Shown in pieces: positions 35,101 to 46,059 of a stretch of DNA of 64,000 bases. Positions within the stretch are counted from its first letter, which is position 1. The number at the start of each line of letters is the position of its first letter. The notes below the pieces were generated by a model that ran no database searches, was not told the DNA's origin, and saw nothing but the letters and a program-made list of their open reading frames with translations. This DNA comes from Sphagnum magellanicum (Eukaryota; Streptophyta; Sphagnopsida; Sphagnales; Sphagnaceae). A program made the translations under genes and the position numbers. The stretch is from NCBI GenBank assembly GCA_021904315.1, contig CM038908.1, positions 33,408,001-33,472,000 of the forward strand, in the 5' to 3' direction.

Positions 35101-35315
35101 GTTATTGTTTTAGTACAAATAACAAAATGTCATATATATGGAACAATTCACCACCACCAAAATGGAGTTTAAAGATTTGGAAGGTGGGGCATACATGATG
35201 AAATCCATGGATATTGAAAACCATGGAAATATGTGCATTGAGTTAATTGTTGGAAACATCCATGTGGATAATGACAAATATTCTTTATTTGTAAGCAAAC
35301 ATCACATGACCCAAT
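32170..35315. other. AT-rich DNA, nothing firmly recognised
   Basis: A 101-codon Lys-rich frame (32374-32679) reflects A-rich sequence. A G-run stands at 32,711-32,719. No splice pattern or transposase motif is seen. Confidence 0.4.
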
Positions 35316-35557
35316 TGTAGAAAAAATGAGAAATGCAAAATAATGTATTGAAGGATCAAACCATGGAATATAAAACAAATAAAAGTGAACCCCCATTTAA
35401 CAAGAGGGATAGAGAGCAACAAATAGAGTGCATTAAATACGATAAGAAAAACTAAATGGATAAAGAAGAAAACCAACCATAAAATGCAACAATTAATAGT
35501 CTAATTTTATCTTGTAAGCAAATCGTAAACTAAGAAAAATCACTATTGGGATTAACA
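35316..35557 (-). repeat. 3' LTR of the copia fossil
   Basis: This is the partner of the LTR at 41,201-41,443, with the same TGTTA start and the same internal blocks. The level of difference from its partner is the main age evidence for the element. Confidence 0.9.
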
Positions 35558-35614
35558 CCTGATTAAACAAGTTTCTAATTTTAACATCCCCTATTAGTTC
35601 CAACAAGAGGACCT

Positions 35615-37200
35615 TCATGTCATCTTCTCCTTTTGTTTAGTTTTAGAAAGGCTACAAACTCCAAGATCATCTATAAACTTTTCAAACTTTAACCTTCCTA
35701 AAAGCTTAGTCATGACATCAACAAGTTGATTATGGGATGGAACATGAACCGTCTCAGCCTCTTCATTTTTTAATTTCTCACGAATGTAATGATAATGAAC
35801 TCTTATATGATTTGTATGAGCATGAAACAAAAGATTTTTAGCAATTTTCATGTTGCTTTGATTGTCACAAAAGACCACATAATAGGCTCAAAATTAAAAA
35901 TTCAAATTGTTTTCTACAATCTTCGTAGCCAAGTACATTCTTTAACACCTTCGATAAAAGCATGGTATTCGGCTTCCATTGAAGAAAGAGTAATAGTGGG
36001 TTACTACTTTGAGCACCATGTGATGACATTAATCCCCATCTTGAACACATACCTTGTGGTTGAATGTCAATTATCACTATCTCCTACCCAATCCACATTA
36101 GTATGCCCCTTGAGCAAGTTACTAGACCCTTTCAAGTATAGTATTCCAAAATCTATAATACCTTTCACATATTTGAAAATATGTTTCATTACATCTAGAT
36201 GGGCCTTTTGGGGAGTGGCCATGTGACAACTTGTGCAACTCCGACTACAAATGTCAAGTTTGGGCAAATATTGGTAAAGTAAATGAACTTACCCACCATG
36301 TGTTGGTAAAGAGTGGCATTTACTATAAGAGTACCTATTTCATTAGTTAGCTTCAAATTTTCAATCATCAATACCTTGTGAAAATTACAATTTGTAAAGT
36401 TAAACTCTTATGACATTTTTTTAATGTACCCCTTCTGAATAACCATTATCCCTTTTGGAAGACATAGAAACTTTACAGTTAAAAACAAATGGATCCAAGA
36501 TCAGTCATTTCAGGGCAAGCAATAGTTGTCTTTTCAATTAAACGATATTTTCTGAATGGTTTTTAGTCAAAAGTAAGTCATCTACATAAAGGACTAATAT
36601 GACAACTTTTTCATTTTCATGAAGAAAATAAATAATATGATTTGCATTACTTCTTTGCAATCCTTGAGACTTAAAATAGGTATCTATTTTAAAATACTAT
36701 GCCCTTGGTGTTTGTTTAAGGCCATACAATGCCTTAAACACAAGCAACAAACTTTCCTTTCATTGCTAGGAGATGAAAAACCTTCAAGTTGTCGCATGAA
36801 AACCTCTTCACGTAAATCTCCATTCAAGAAGGTTGTTTTCACATCCAAGTGAAAAAATTGCTAATTTGAATGAGTAGCAAGTGCACCTATTGACTAGATT
36901 GTTCCCCATTTCACTACAAGGACAAATGTTTCATCAAAGTTGATTCCTTCCTTTTGTTAAAATCCTCAAGCAACAAACCGAGCCTTGAACTTATCTATGG
37001 TGCCATTGGCTTTTGTTTCACTTTATACACTCATTTTGTTGTGATTACTTGCTTGGGGGGAGATTAACTAATTTCCAAATCTAATTTTTCTCGGTTGATT
37101 TAATCTCGAACTACATTGCATCTTGCCAACTAGGAATTTGGGATGCCTCTTGAAAAGTTGAAGGGCTATCAACTTCAACTATATTAACATAATCTCACAA
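35615..37200 (-). mobile_element. Copia fossil: reverse transcriptase and RNase H part
   Basis: The reverse transcriptase signature YVDDLL lies at 36,571-36,588. Downstream are the HLDVMKHIFKYVKGIIDFGI block before RNase H and the RNase H end with CDNQSNMKIAKN and a REKL tail (35,615-35,878). The part is fragmentary. Confidence 0.85.
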
Positions 37201-37506
37201 TTAGTGAAGTTTTTGCTTGATTCGGTTGGACCTCCTTTGAGTGGGATTTTCATTTTGATCGATGATAGTTTAAAAATGACCTATTTTATCTTCAAGTGAA
37301 TCTACTACATCTAGTGGCCTAGTGGGTAGCTCAACACTTGAATATGACTTTATGGGCAAATCAACATGAATGTTGATCTTAGGTGGGGAACAACTAGGAT
37401 CCATATTCTCATTTTTCACAATAGCAGGATGATAGGATAGTTTGGATTCATGATTTATATGTGGGAGCTATGTGACTAATATTTTTTATGAATTTAACAT
37501 CTCGAC

Positions 37507-38195
37507 TTATGAATATATTCTTAATGATCGAAGGTTGTAAAATCTATAACCTTTTTTTTCCAAATCGTATCCTAGATGGATGTGTTCCATAAACTTGGAA
37601 TCCAATTTACCCCCTCTATTAACTTTGTCAATGTAAACAAAGGTTCTACACCCAAATGTACAAAGATGACTCAAATTAAGTTTGGTACCTGAATTTTTTT
37701 CATAAGCATTTAATCCTAAGTTCAACCTTGTAGGAGATTTGTTGAAGAAGTGAATTGCGATGTTGATTACTTTAGACCACATTTTTTTGGTAATTTAGTC
37801 TTTAGCACTCAACTTCTTGCACGCTCTAGTAATGTATTCTTTTCCTCTTTAATATTCCATTATATTAAAAAGTTTGTGGCTGAATCCTACCTTCAAATGC
37901 CTTGCTCATGAAGGTAGGTGGTAAAAGAATGTGACATAAACTCCCCCCCACAATTAGTCCTTAGGCACTTAATTCTCTTTTCAATGGAGTTTTCTATCAT
38001 TTGTTTGAAGACTTTGAATGTTAGCAAGGTTTCATTTTTTCTTTTCAGAAAATACACCCATGTGAAATGACTATAGTCATTTATTAAAGCCATGAACTAT
38101 TTTGAATTGGATAAGGATGCTACTAAAAGTAGACCAAAAAGATTTGTGTGTATGAAATCCAACATTCCTTTTGCTTAGTTTTTTCTTTATCTTGG
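37507..38195 (-). mobile_element. Copia fossil: integrase part
   Basis: Minus-strand frames read INDYSHFTWVYFLKRKNETL, the typical start of the copia integrase core. Further on, FNKSPTRLNLGLNAYE and HLCTFGCRTFVYI lead to LGYDLEKKGYRFYN, the C-terminal block of this integrase. The upstream edge is cut by inserted DNA near 38,195. Confidence 0.85.
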
Positions 38196-38224
38196 AAATG
38201 ACGCGCTCCCAAGTCCCAAGTTAG

Positions 38225-39010
38225 CCCCAAGTTGGGCTAAGTCTCTCAAGTTGCAGAATTTTTGGGACTTGGGGCACGCTTCTAGCTTCCAGCACTAAAG
38301 GGGGTGAGAAGGGCGTGCTGAAAGTTTCGGAATGGACTAGGAAGAGGGACAAGCTTACTCAATTATATGGTCCTGCATCCAAATGCAACCAACAAGTTGG
38401 TTAGAACTCATTCTACACCCTTTTAGTGTTGAGACAAACCATGCGCTACCTTGGACTCACTTGACTCACCACGGCCCGGACTCGGGGGAAGCCACCACCT
38501 TCCCCCATATAGTATTCTCTGTAGCTTTTCGCTGCACTTGCATCCAAATGGCTCTTTTTCCCGGGACTCCCAAAGTGGAGTCTCGAAACTGTCCCGGTTT
38601 GGACTCTCGGGACTTGGGATGCTCATAACTTCTCACCCTAAACTCGAATCGGGACAAGGTCTGAACCAAAGTTGTAGCTCTCCTTGAGAGCTTTCCAACG
38701 GTGTGTTGCACTCCCCCTGCACACACTGGAATCTGGTCGATTCCTAACTTTTAGTGGTCGGGAGTCAAACTGTCAGTTTGACTCCCGGCCCTTCTTTCGA
38801 CCATAACTTGTGTTGCAGATGACCAAATGGTTCATGCGAGGCCATTTTGGACATTTACAGTTCAAGTCCTTTTCAACAATATAAAATACGCCTCAATGCG
38901 AGGTGTTTTGACCCCTGCAATCGCGCTCTAAATTTTTGGGAGTCCCAGAGGACTCCCAAGTCCCATTTTCAGGAGTGTGAGTGGCGACTTCACAACTCCG
39001 TCAAAGTGGG
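38225..39010. repeat. Dispersed repeat family A, copy 2
   Basis: This is the less decayed copy of the family also seen at 29,190-30,045: more CpG is kept and motifs are crisper. It holds many GGGAGTC and GACTCCC words and a near-perfect palindrome at 38,760-38,786. Family class is unknown. Confidence 0.8.
38760..38786. repeat. 27 bp palindrome in family A
   Basis: GGGAGTCAAACTG and CAGTTTGACTCCC face each other across one central T, giving 13 paired bases without mismatch. The same site in copy 1 (near 29,681-29,708) is recognisable but decayed. Confidence 0.9.
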
Positions 39011-39216
39011 GTTGCAACAAGAAACCTTTGTATTGTTGTCGACCCATTAGACAACCTTGAAAAATTTCGAATAGTTGTGGGAATTTGGGTACATCAATGA
39101 CCTTATTGTTGTTGGTCATGTAATATAGTCCTTGGAAATTTGGTACCAAGTCAACAATGCCACAAGTTGGTGGTTTCGGTAGTCTTTGCAGTATTTATTT
39201 CATGGCAAATATTTGT

Positions 39217-39375
39217 TTCAAGAGGATAATAGGGACCTATTCCTATTTTTGCCCTTATTCATGCTACTACTATGGTAGTAGTAGGTATTTTTCTCATAGC
39301 TCACTTATTTCCTTTTTTTCAGGCTTTACCTCTCGTAATGGGTGTAATTTCTTGGACAAGTGCAACAACACTTTT
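39217..39375 (+). pseudogene. ndhF: Plastid ndhF fragment in nuclear DNA (NUPT)
   Basis: The frame reads [20 protein letters not shown], then [20 protein letters not shown] and WTSATTLL. This is the conserved [20 protein letters not shown] region of NdhF, the large antiporter-like proton-pumping subunit of the plastid NAD(P)H dehydrogenase. Wording such as [12 protein letters not shown] fits the plastid protein better than mitochondrial Nad5. Only about 50 codons remain of a gene of over 700. Several differences from the expected codons are C to T (three GCA-type alanines read GTA valine), as expected for methylated nuclear DNA. The upstream side decays gradually. Confidence 0.85.
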
Positions 39376-39659
39376 AGAAAAGTACTTAGATGATGAGTTG
39401 ATGAGCAAAAAAAAAGGAATTAAATTTGTGAAAATAAAAATGAAAACGGCAAGAAGCTATAGAGTGCTACCCATGTAGATCCTAACTTCAATGAAAATGA
39501 ATTAGTCAACAAAGTCCATTGAGTCTATCTTTCTCCCATGTGTTATTATTCTCTTAGGTCTTTACTCATTTAATATGAGACATCTCCTAAAGTTGAAGAT
39601 AGCAAGATGGCCTTTATCAACCAAAACTCCTACAAATATAAAGTTATTCCTCATGCCAA

Positions 39660-39815
39660 CACTACTACAAAATGTGGGTGCAGTTCAGTAATCCCCATTT
39701 ATTAAACTAGTGAATTCATTATTTCCCAGCTAGTCCTCGTTTACTGAAACCAGTGAATTCACTCAAAATCTAATGAAATCACTTGGTGTATAAGGACACC
39801 TTTTGTTGTAATTGT
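39660..39815 (+). mobile_element. Possible CACTA-type transposon end
   Basis: CACTACTACAAAATGTGG resembles the start of CACTA (En/Spm) transposons. It is followed by two related blocks with TTTATTAAACTAGTGAATTC and TTTACTGAAACCAGTGAATTC-like text, which recall sub-terminal repeats. No opposite TAGTG end or 3 bp target duplication was found, so the call is tentative. Confidence 0.3.
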
Positions 39816-39821
39816 AGGTAC

Positions 39822-40930
39822 TTAAAAAACATCTATTATCTTTTTCATCGATCCATTGAACCTAAGTTTTGCATGACACTTGCCTTCTACACCATGGGTG
39901 TGCCCACTAGTTGATATAACATTAGAGGAGCTATGAGTTTTTACATTGTCATGAAACAAGCTTGAATTGCCCATGACATGCTTGTTAGCTCTAGAGTCAA
40001 CATACCAGTTGTCCTCTTTGTGTTCATTCATTTTAATTAACATTTGTTTATTTAAGTCCATAGTGGTTATTGTTGCTTCAATGATTTTTATAGGGTCATT
40101 ATAATTTGAATCACCATCATTATCATCTTCCACCATGTTGATTTGTTGGGCTTGAATTTTGAAAAAAAATTCATATGGCATCACACAGTTCTTTGGCCAC
40201 TGGTTGGCTAGGTTTGTAACATTAATTACAAGTCGTGACAACCTTTTTCTCAAAGTTATGCTTCTTGCTTTCATCATGTTTGTCACCTACATGCAACAAT
40301 TTCTTTTTAATTGACATATTGCAAAACTTCACCCATAATGTTTTTGTGTCTTTCTTCTCTTCACCACAAAGTTCACTCCTAGTCTCCTCATGTAACAACT
40401 TGGAAGTGCGTTCATCTAGCATAGGTATGACTTGTTGATTCAGGATCGACTACACATAATATTCATAACTTTGAAGTAATGTGTTTAAAATCATCTCCAC
40501 AACAACATCATCAACTATCTTTTCACCAAATCTAACAAGCTAATTTAAAAGATCAGTGATAAATTCAAAAAAAAATTCCATGGGAATGTCTTCTTCCATT
40601 TTCAAATTAGTCAACTTACTTTTAATGAGAAGCTTATGTGAAATAGTCTTGACCACATAAAGATTTGACAAAATAATCCAAATGTTTTTTGGAAAATGTT
40701 GAACATAAGGTATGATTTTGTCATAAGGCTTGATGATTGTCAAAGTTTTATTCTTTCTCTTGGCATATTGCTATTTTTGACCTAAAGCAACAATGGTACT
40801 TGTTTCAACGAAATCCAACATATCTTCTCTCAACGACAAGTTAGTGATTTTGAACTTCCACACACAAATTACTTTGGCCCACAAGTTTGTTAAACTCAGT
40901 GATAAATATATCAACAATGTTTGCCATGAT
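39822..40930 (-). mobile_element. Copia fossil: gag and protease part
   Basis: Minus-strand frames carry the gag-type helical region and then a stretch around 39,960-40,010 with the WYVDS and HVMG wording of copia aspartic proteases. The part is fragmentary and stops where the inserted DNA begins. Confidence 0.75.
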
Positions 40931-41185
40931 AATTGATTAAAAAAAAATGTATGTGAATGACAAAAATATTAATAATAATAAAATAACAACTTGTGTCTTT
41001 AATACACTATATACAAAAAAGATTTTGTACTCACAAAGTATTTTTGACACAAAATACAACTACAATTTGCAAATTTTGAAAATCTCTTACTTAAATAACT
41101 TTAACTTGGTGGAATAGAGCTACACACTTGAAGTCATTCCTAGTGATTTCAACACTTCAAGGAAATGGATTCCCTTTGGTCTGAA

Positions 41186-41200
41186 CATGTTTTGATACCA
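41186..41200 (-). other. Primer binding site of the copia fossil
   Basis: Directly inside the 5' LTR the minus strand reads TGGTATCAAAACATG. Its first eight bases match the TGGTATCAGAGC-type site complementary to plant initiator-methionine tRNA used by many copia elements. Its exact place next to the LTR fixes the element's orientation. Confidence 0.8.
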
Positions 41201-41443
41201 TGTAGAATGAATGAAAAACACATAATATTGTATTACAAGATTGAACTATGGAATATAAAACAAATTAAAAAACCCCCCATTTAACAAGAGGGTTAGAGAG
41301 CAACAAATAGAATGCATTAAATAACATAACCAAAACTAAAAGGATCTACAAAAAAAAATCAACCATAGAATGCAACAATTAAGAATATGATTTTATCCAA
41401 TAGGTAGATTGTAAACTAAAGGAAGTCACTACTGGGACTAACA
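41201..41443 (-). repeat. 5' LTR of the copia fossil
   Basis: The LTR begins (minus strand) TGTTAGTCCCAGTAGTGACT at 41,443 and ends CATTCATTCTACA at 41,201. It matches the LTR at 35,316-35,557 along its whole length, with shared blocks such as CCCATTTAACAAGAGGG and GAGAGCAACAAATAGA (plus-strand text). Confidence 0.9.
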
Positions 41444-41449
41444 AGAAGG

Positions 41450-43025
41450 TTTTATTTTCTAGTTTGTGATAAACACAAGGCTCCTAATGTGAATTTAGAA
41501 ATATCCATTTCCAAGATAAATGATTTAGAAAGGTGCATGCATGAATGAATAAAAAATGGGGTTGTTGTGACACAAACCTTCAAAGATTGGAACCTAACAA
41601 CTTCAATTTTAGATCCCCATGCAAGGAGTTGATATAGTTTGGTCAGATGGGTGAAAGGCCCACTATTGGGAAATAATGTGCAATGAACCATGAAAAATGT
41701 TAGGAAAAAAAAAACGTCAAACATCACCAACATAAACTAGGGTAACCCAATCCATGCTAGAATGAATTAATGTTGGCCAATTACTAAGAAAAAACTGAGT
41801 TATCAACTTGGTTGTTGATAAACTACTAGTTGATCATTGATTTTTTGGAAAATTGATAGGGGAACCTAACCACTTGACACATATCATTCAAAAAATCAAT
41901 AGGACCTTTATGGACTTCAAGTATTAAAATTTCAAAATATAATATCCTACCTAGATGATTGGAATATCATCCATTTAGGTTATCAATTCTAAATCCATAA
42001 ACATGTTTATGAAAATAAACAAACAACATATTTTTAAAGAAACCTTATAAACTACCCTACGCAGGCGATATAATTGGCAATTTTTAGGGTGGGTATTTGA
42101 AAATCGACCTTTATACATAATTGAAAATTATCACCCAAAAAAAACCAAATAAATTAATAAATATTGATAATTTATGTGGTCCAAATATATATAAAGAATT
42201 TACCTAATTAGTTAAGAAAACAAATCACCAACCAACATTGGTTTGAACCTTACAAAGGTCCATACAAATGTCATTACCAAAATTGATTGTAGTCAAGGAA
42301 CTCCATTGCATTTTAATCAAATTTGCAATTATATATTGTGTTGGAAAAACATGTGACATATGATAGATTTTCCTTTTTTTGCAATATGCATGAAAACCTT
42401 TGTTCCAATAAATAAAACCTTTAAATATTTTGATATTTGTATAATTTGAATACTTTCCTTGTATTTAGGGCTTTTCATGCATCCATTTCCATGTTTGTCC
42501 TAAAATTGCTCACATAATCATGATTATCACCAAACATGTTTGTGAAGGAAGTTTCATATTCAATTGTTTTGCATTTTGATGCTTCAAATTGAGACTTTGT
42601 GTGTGTCAATCCACTAGTGAATTATGCAAATTAAGCCAAGATAATATATTGGTGAAATGACATTAAAAGCAACCTTGTTAATATTTGGGTTAAGGACATT
42701 TATTATAATCATATTCTATTCTTGTGAGGTTTTGCATTGAATAAAATCTTGGGTTGTCCATGACTTCAATAGGTATTGGTCTAGTGTTCTTCACCTATGC
42801 CAATTTATGTTGTTGTGCCAATTATCCTTTGACATTAACACATGCAAAAACACCAAATTCAAGTAATGCTTGAATTTTCATTGTCATGACCTTGTTGCAT
42901 TTTATCCCTATTTTATCATGATCAATTACTAAAAAAATGGTTTTTGATCTAAGATTATGTTTGACCATTTTCAATACATAACACAACCAAGTTGAAGTCT
43001 CAAGGTCCTTATCAAAGTGACACCT
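41450..43025. other. AT-rich DNA, nothing recognised
   Basis: A 93-codon minus frame (41452-41733) reads FTHLTKLYQLLAWGSKIEV and later ILEMDISKFTLGALC. This faintly recalls the connection between reverse transcriptase and RNase H of a Ty3-type element (LTxLxxK, then DASxxAxGAxL wording). If real it is a small fossil scrap. The rest shows no signal. Confidence 0.35.
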
Positions 43026-43029
43026 TCCC

Positions 43030-43255
43030 CCCCCCATTGTCAACATTCAGTATTAGTGATAAAATATTCCCTACTCTTGGGTTTATAATTGGAATGGTTC
43101 CTCTCTTGGACTACCATAGACTTTTCACTCACTTTGGGAATATGTTTGAACCTTACCATGCCTTGGCCTTGCCTTGGCTTCATTCTTGGTTTATTTCCCT
43201 TGTCTTGCCCTAACTTTGGCTATGAGCTTGAGGTTAGGGTTACAACATCAAGACT
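43030..43255. repeat. Partial copy related to repeat family A
   Basis: The last 75 bases (CTTCATTCTTGGTTT through CTTTGGCTATGAGCTTGAGG to ACAACATCA) follow the order of 29,965-30,040. The preceding part shares CTCTTGG and TTTGGGA words but is too diverged to align with certainty. Confidence 0.45.
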
Positions 43256-44029
43256 AAACATCCTCACTTTTTAATTTTTCAAAATGTGGATTGGTGAAAG
43301 AAGTGACACATGTTCATGTTGTCTATTGACCGCAAATCTTTGAACATTCATTAGCACTATGGCATGGTTATCTACAATACAAATATAATATGTATCTTGC
43401 ATGTCAATGTGTTTTTTCTTACTTCATGAAGTGTTTGAATGATGAATTGTGTCCCATCAATTTGCATGGGTCATCCTTCAATATGAAAGTCATTAATGGT
43501 TGAACCAACATGACAAATGTAAAATTCCTTTGTGTTGGTGATGGTTCACAATATCTTTTTTAAGGAGATTTGAAAAATATGTTATCATAGAATTTCAACA
43601 AGCTTGTGCAATGACTTGATTAAAGGTTGTAAGATATGGCATGATAAACAAGTCTTTCATAGTGCTACATAATTTGAATTGAAATTAATTCATGAATGCA
43701 ACTTTGTCTCACAATATGTCACAAATTGATACTTTAAACTCAAATGCATACACAATGGTTGGGTGTGATCCTTGGTGAAGATATCACAATTTGTTGGTAG
43801 ATGTGAAATCCATGGCTAAAACTTCCCTAAAGGTAGCACTAAATTCTTCAAGGAGTTATTCAAGAATCAACTTGTTGAACACTGGAGATTCAAGTCCCTA
43901 CAAAGGTACAAACCAAGTTAACGTCATGCCTAATAACAATGTGTCAATAAGTAAATTAACTAATTGGGCTAAGCCAAATTTGGATAACAATGAACATGAA
44001 TTCAAATGACCAACTGCATTTGATTAACA

Positions 44030-44290
44030 AAACCATTGTCCTAAGAACCTTTTTGAACACCTTTTTAGATACCCATAATGGATGAAAAGAAAATAAATGG
44101 TGGATTTCATCCATTTAATGAAATGTCAAAATTATGGATGAAAAATTAACATTCATGAAATTTGATCCATGAATGATAAGTTAACCATACAAATTTTTTT
44201 TTTTTACAATTAATTGTTTAAAAATATTAGTATACATAATCGAATGATATGGGGTAAGTTAGATTATGAAATGTTATCCATGACATTGAA
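44030..44290. repeat. Dispersed repeat family B, copy 2
   Basis: This is the partner of 31,915-32,165. It opens with AAGAACCTTTTTGAACACC and ends with GAAATGTTATCCATGACAT. The middle is rich in ATGGATGAAA and TTTCATCCAT words, which also build the arrays at 50.6-52.5 kb. Confidence 0.6.
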
Positions 44291-44299
44291 CAATAACAA

Positions 44300-46050
44300 A
44301 AAAATTGCATGACTTACAATTCTCAATGTAAAAAGACAACCTCAAAAAGTTGGTCCACTATTAGCAACTTAAAAAATTACATGTCCTTCGATAAACAAAA
44401 TGATTTTGTTTTTGCAAACTATTAAATAAACACCTTACTCATGGATGGAAAGATACAATCCTTAATAGTGATATTAGACCACATGACCAATTATAAGTGA
44501 TATTTTTATTGCAATCCTCAATGGTTGAACCTCATGAGGCTCCATATAAATTCATGGCTAAAAATGTACATTGGATATCCACTTCATTTTTAGATGATAA
44601 TTGAAAATTAATTAGATTCAAATGAAATAATGAAAACTTTCATGAGCATGGTGCTAATTCACAACCTCAAAAATTCATGCAATATTGAGAATTATGTTGG
44701 TTTGAATTGTACATAATGATTTCATGTTGAACTTATTCAAGAAAATGGCATTATCATTTGAAAACATCAAAATGACCAAAAACATTTGTCATAAAAATTT
44801 TGATTGGTAAAATTAGAAAATAAAATTAACATTATCAATAATATCATTATTTCCAAGTTGTGAATAAATAACTTTCAATGCAAAATCAAAAGTTGGTTCT
44901 CTTGTGGAAATCATTTGTATGATTTATGAATCACTTGAAATAAATAGGTTCTCTTTTATGGATTTAAATATATATTTTTGGGGATGATAGTTTTTTTGGT
45001 CCACTTTATAGTCATTCAATCTTTTAGTACACACAATAATCTAACATTCTATTTTTTAAATGATTGCATCATCAAATATTTGACACCTTATACCAGCATA
45101 AAAGTAAAATTTTAAATTAAAAAAGGTAATACTATTTATTTATTTGAAACATTGGGCTTCAACATTAGCACCATTGATGGTATAACATTTTAAATTATGT
45201 CAAAACTCACAATCAATGAATTGATAATGGAGTTATGTTTGTCCACTTACTATCATTAACATCATATTTAAATTTATGGCGCTTTCTTGATTTTGAGAAG
45301 TAATTTAAAAACACCATGATTGCTATGAAGTTGAATCGAAGCTTTTCCATCCAACTGCAACCCATTCATTTACAAGGTCCATTTGAAATTCAATTATATA
45401 TTTTAAAGACTACCAATAGGGGGGCAAGAGTGGCAAGCACACATGTCATTTAGTCTATGGTCCATTTGAAACTTTTAATGCAGTGTGTTCTTGCATTGAT
45501 TATATGTGTATTGATTTTCTTGATTTTTTTGACATTTTTTATGCAATAAAAAAAACTTCAACAAACATGAAAATAATTTAATTGTTGCCAAACCTACCCA
45601 AGTATTGTGGTAATAACAACACATTAGATATGACTATTGGAAGATAGGGTAACTCAATCCATAATGTTTTGAACTTATGAATGACCACGTAAATCCCATC
45701 ACCAAAAGTAACGAATCTACATATTAATCTTATGTAATTCAATTTTCTCCAATTTCATATTTTTTATTATCTATTGTTTGAAATATAGTCTAGGCCAATG
45801 TCAAGGTCCCTTGTGAAACTAGATGTCCTCATTTCCTTGAAAAGACTTTGAATGACAATTGACATTACACTTGACATATTCATGCTCAGCATCTCATTCA
45901 TCAGATTCTTGTTCACTCTTTTTGCTTGCTCAAACACAAATTTTCTAAAACTTGAAACTTGAGATTCACATCTTTAAAAAAATTAGAAAAGGCCTTGAGC
46001 AACATTCATTGATGCTTAACCTATCTATAGGTACAACCATAAACATAATG
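44300..46050. other. AT-rich DNA, nothing recognised
   Basis: Only short frames and A/T runs; no splice, RNA or transposon signal was found. Confidence 0.4.
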
Positions 46051-46059
46051 ATTGTGCCA

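Larger units (their letters stand above)
38195..39820. mobile_element. Composite DNA inserted inside the copia fossil
   Basis: Copia coding similarity stops near 38,195 and resumes near 39,822. The intervening 1.6 kb has three recognisable pieces: a family A repeat (38,225-39,010), a plastid ndhF fragment (39,217-39,375) and a possible CACTA-type end (39,660). They may have arrived together inside one larger element or one after another. Exact borders and a target duplication could not be fixed. Confidence 0.7.
35316..41443 (-). mobile_element. Ty1/copia LTR retrotransposon, old and broken, split by an insertion
   Basis: This is a fossil Ty1/copia element read on the minus strand. It has two LTRs of about 242 bp that start TGTTAG and end with a TACA or CTACA-like terminus, and an initiator-methionine-type primer binding site. 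Parts recognised in copia order are gag, protease, integrase, reverse transcriptase and RNase H. About 1.6 kb of unrelated DNA (38,195-39,820) interrupts it between the gag/protease and integrase parts. The body carries many breaks and cannot be functional. By eye about one site in five differs between the LTRs, so the insertion is old, probably many millions of years. No target-site duplication is visible at the outer ends. Confidence 0.9.

Noticed and set aside
41452-41733. Ty3-type reverse transcriptase/RNase H scrap
   Set aside because: The wording is suggestive (DISKFTLGALC) but too short to claim as an element.
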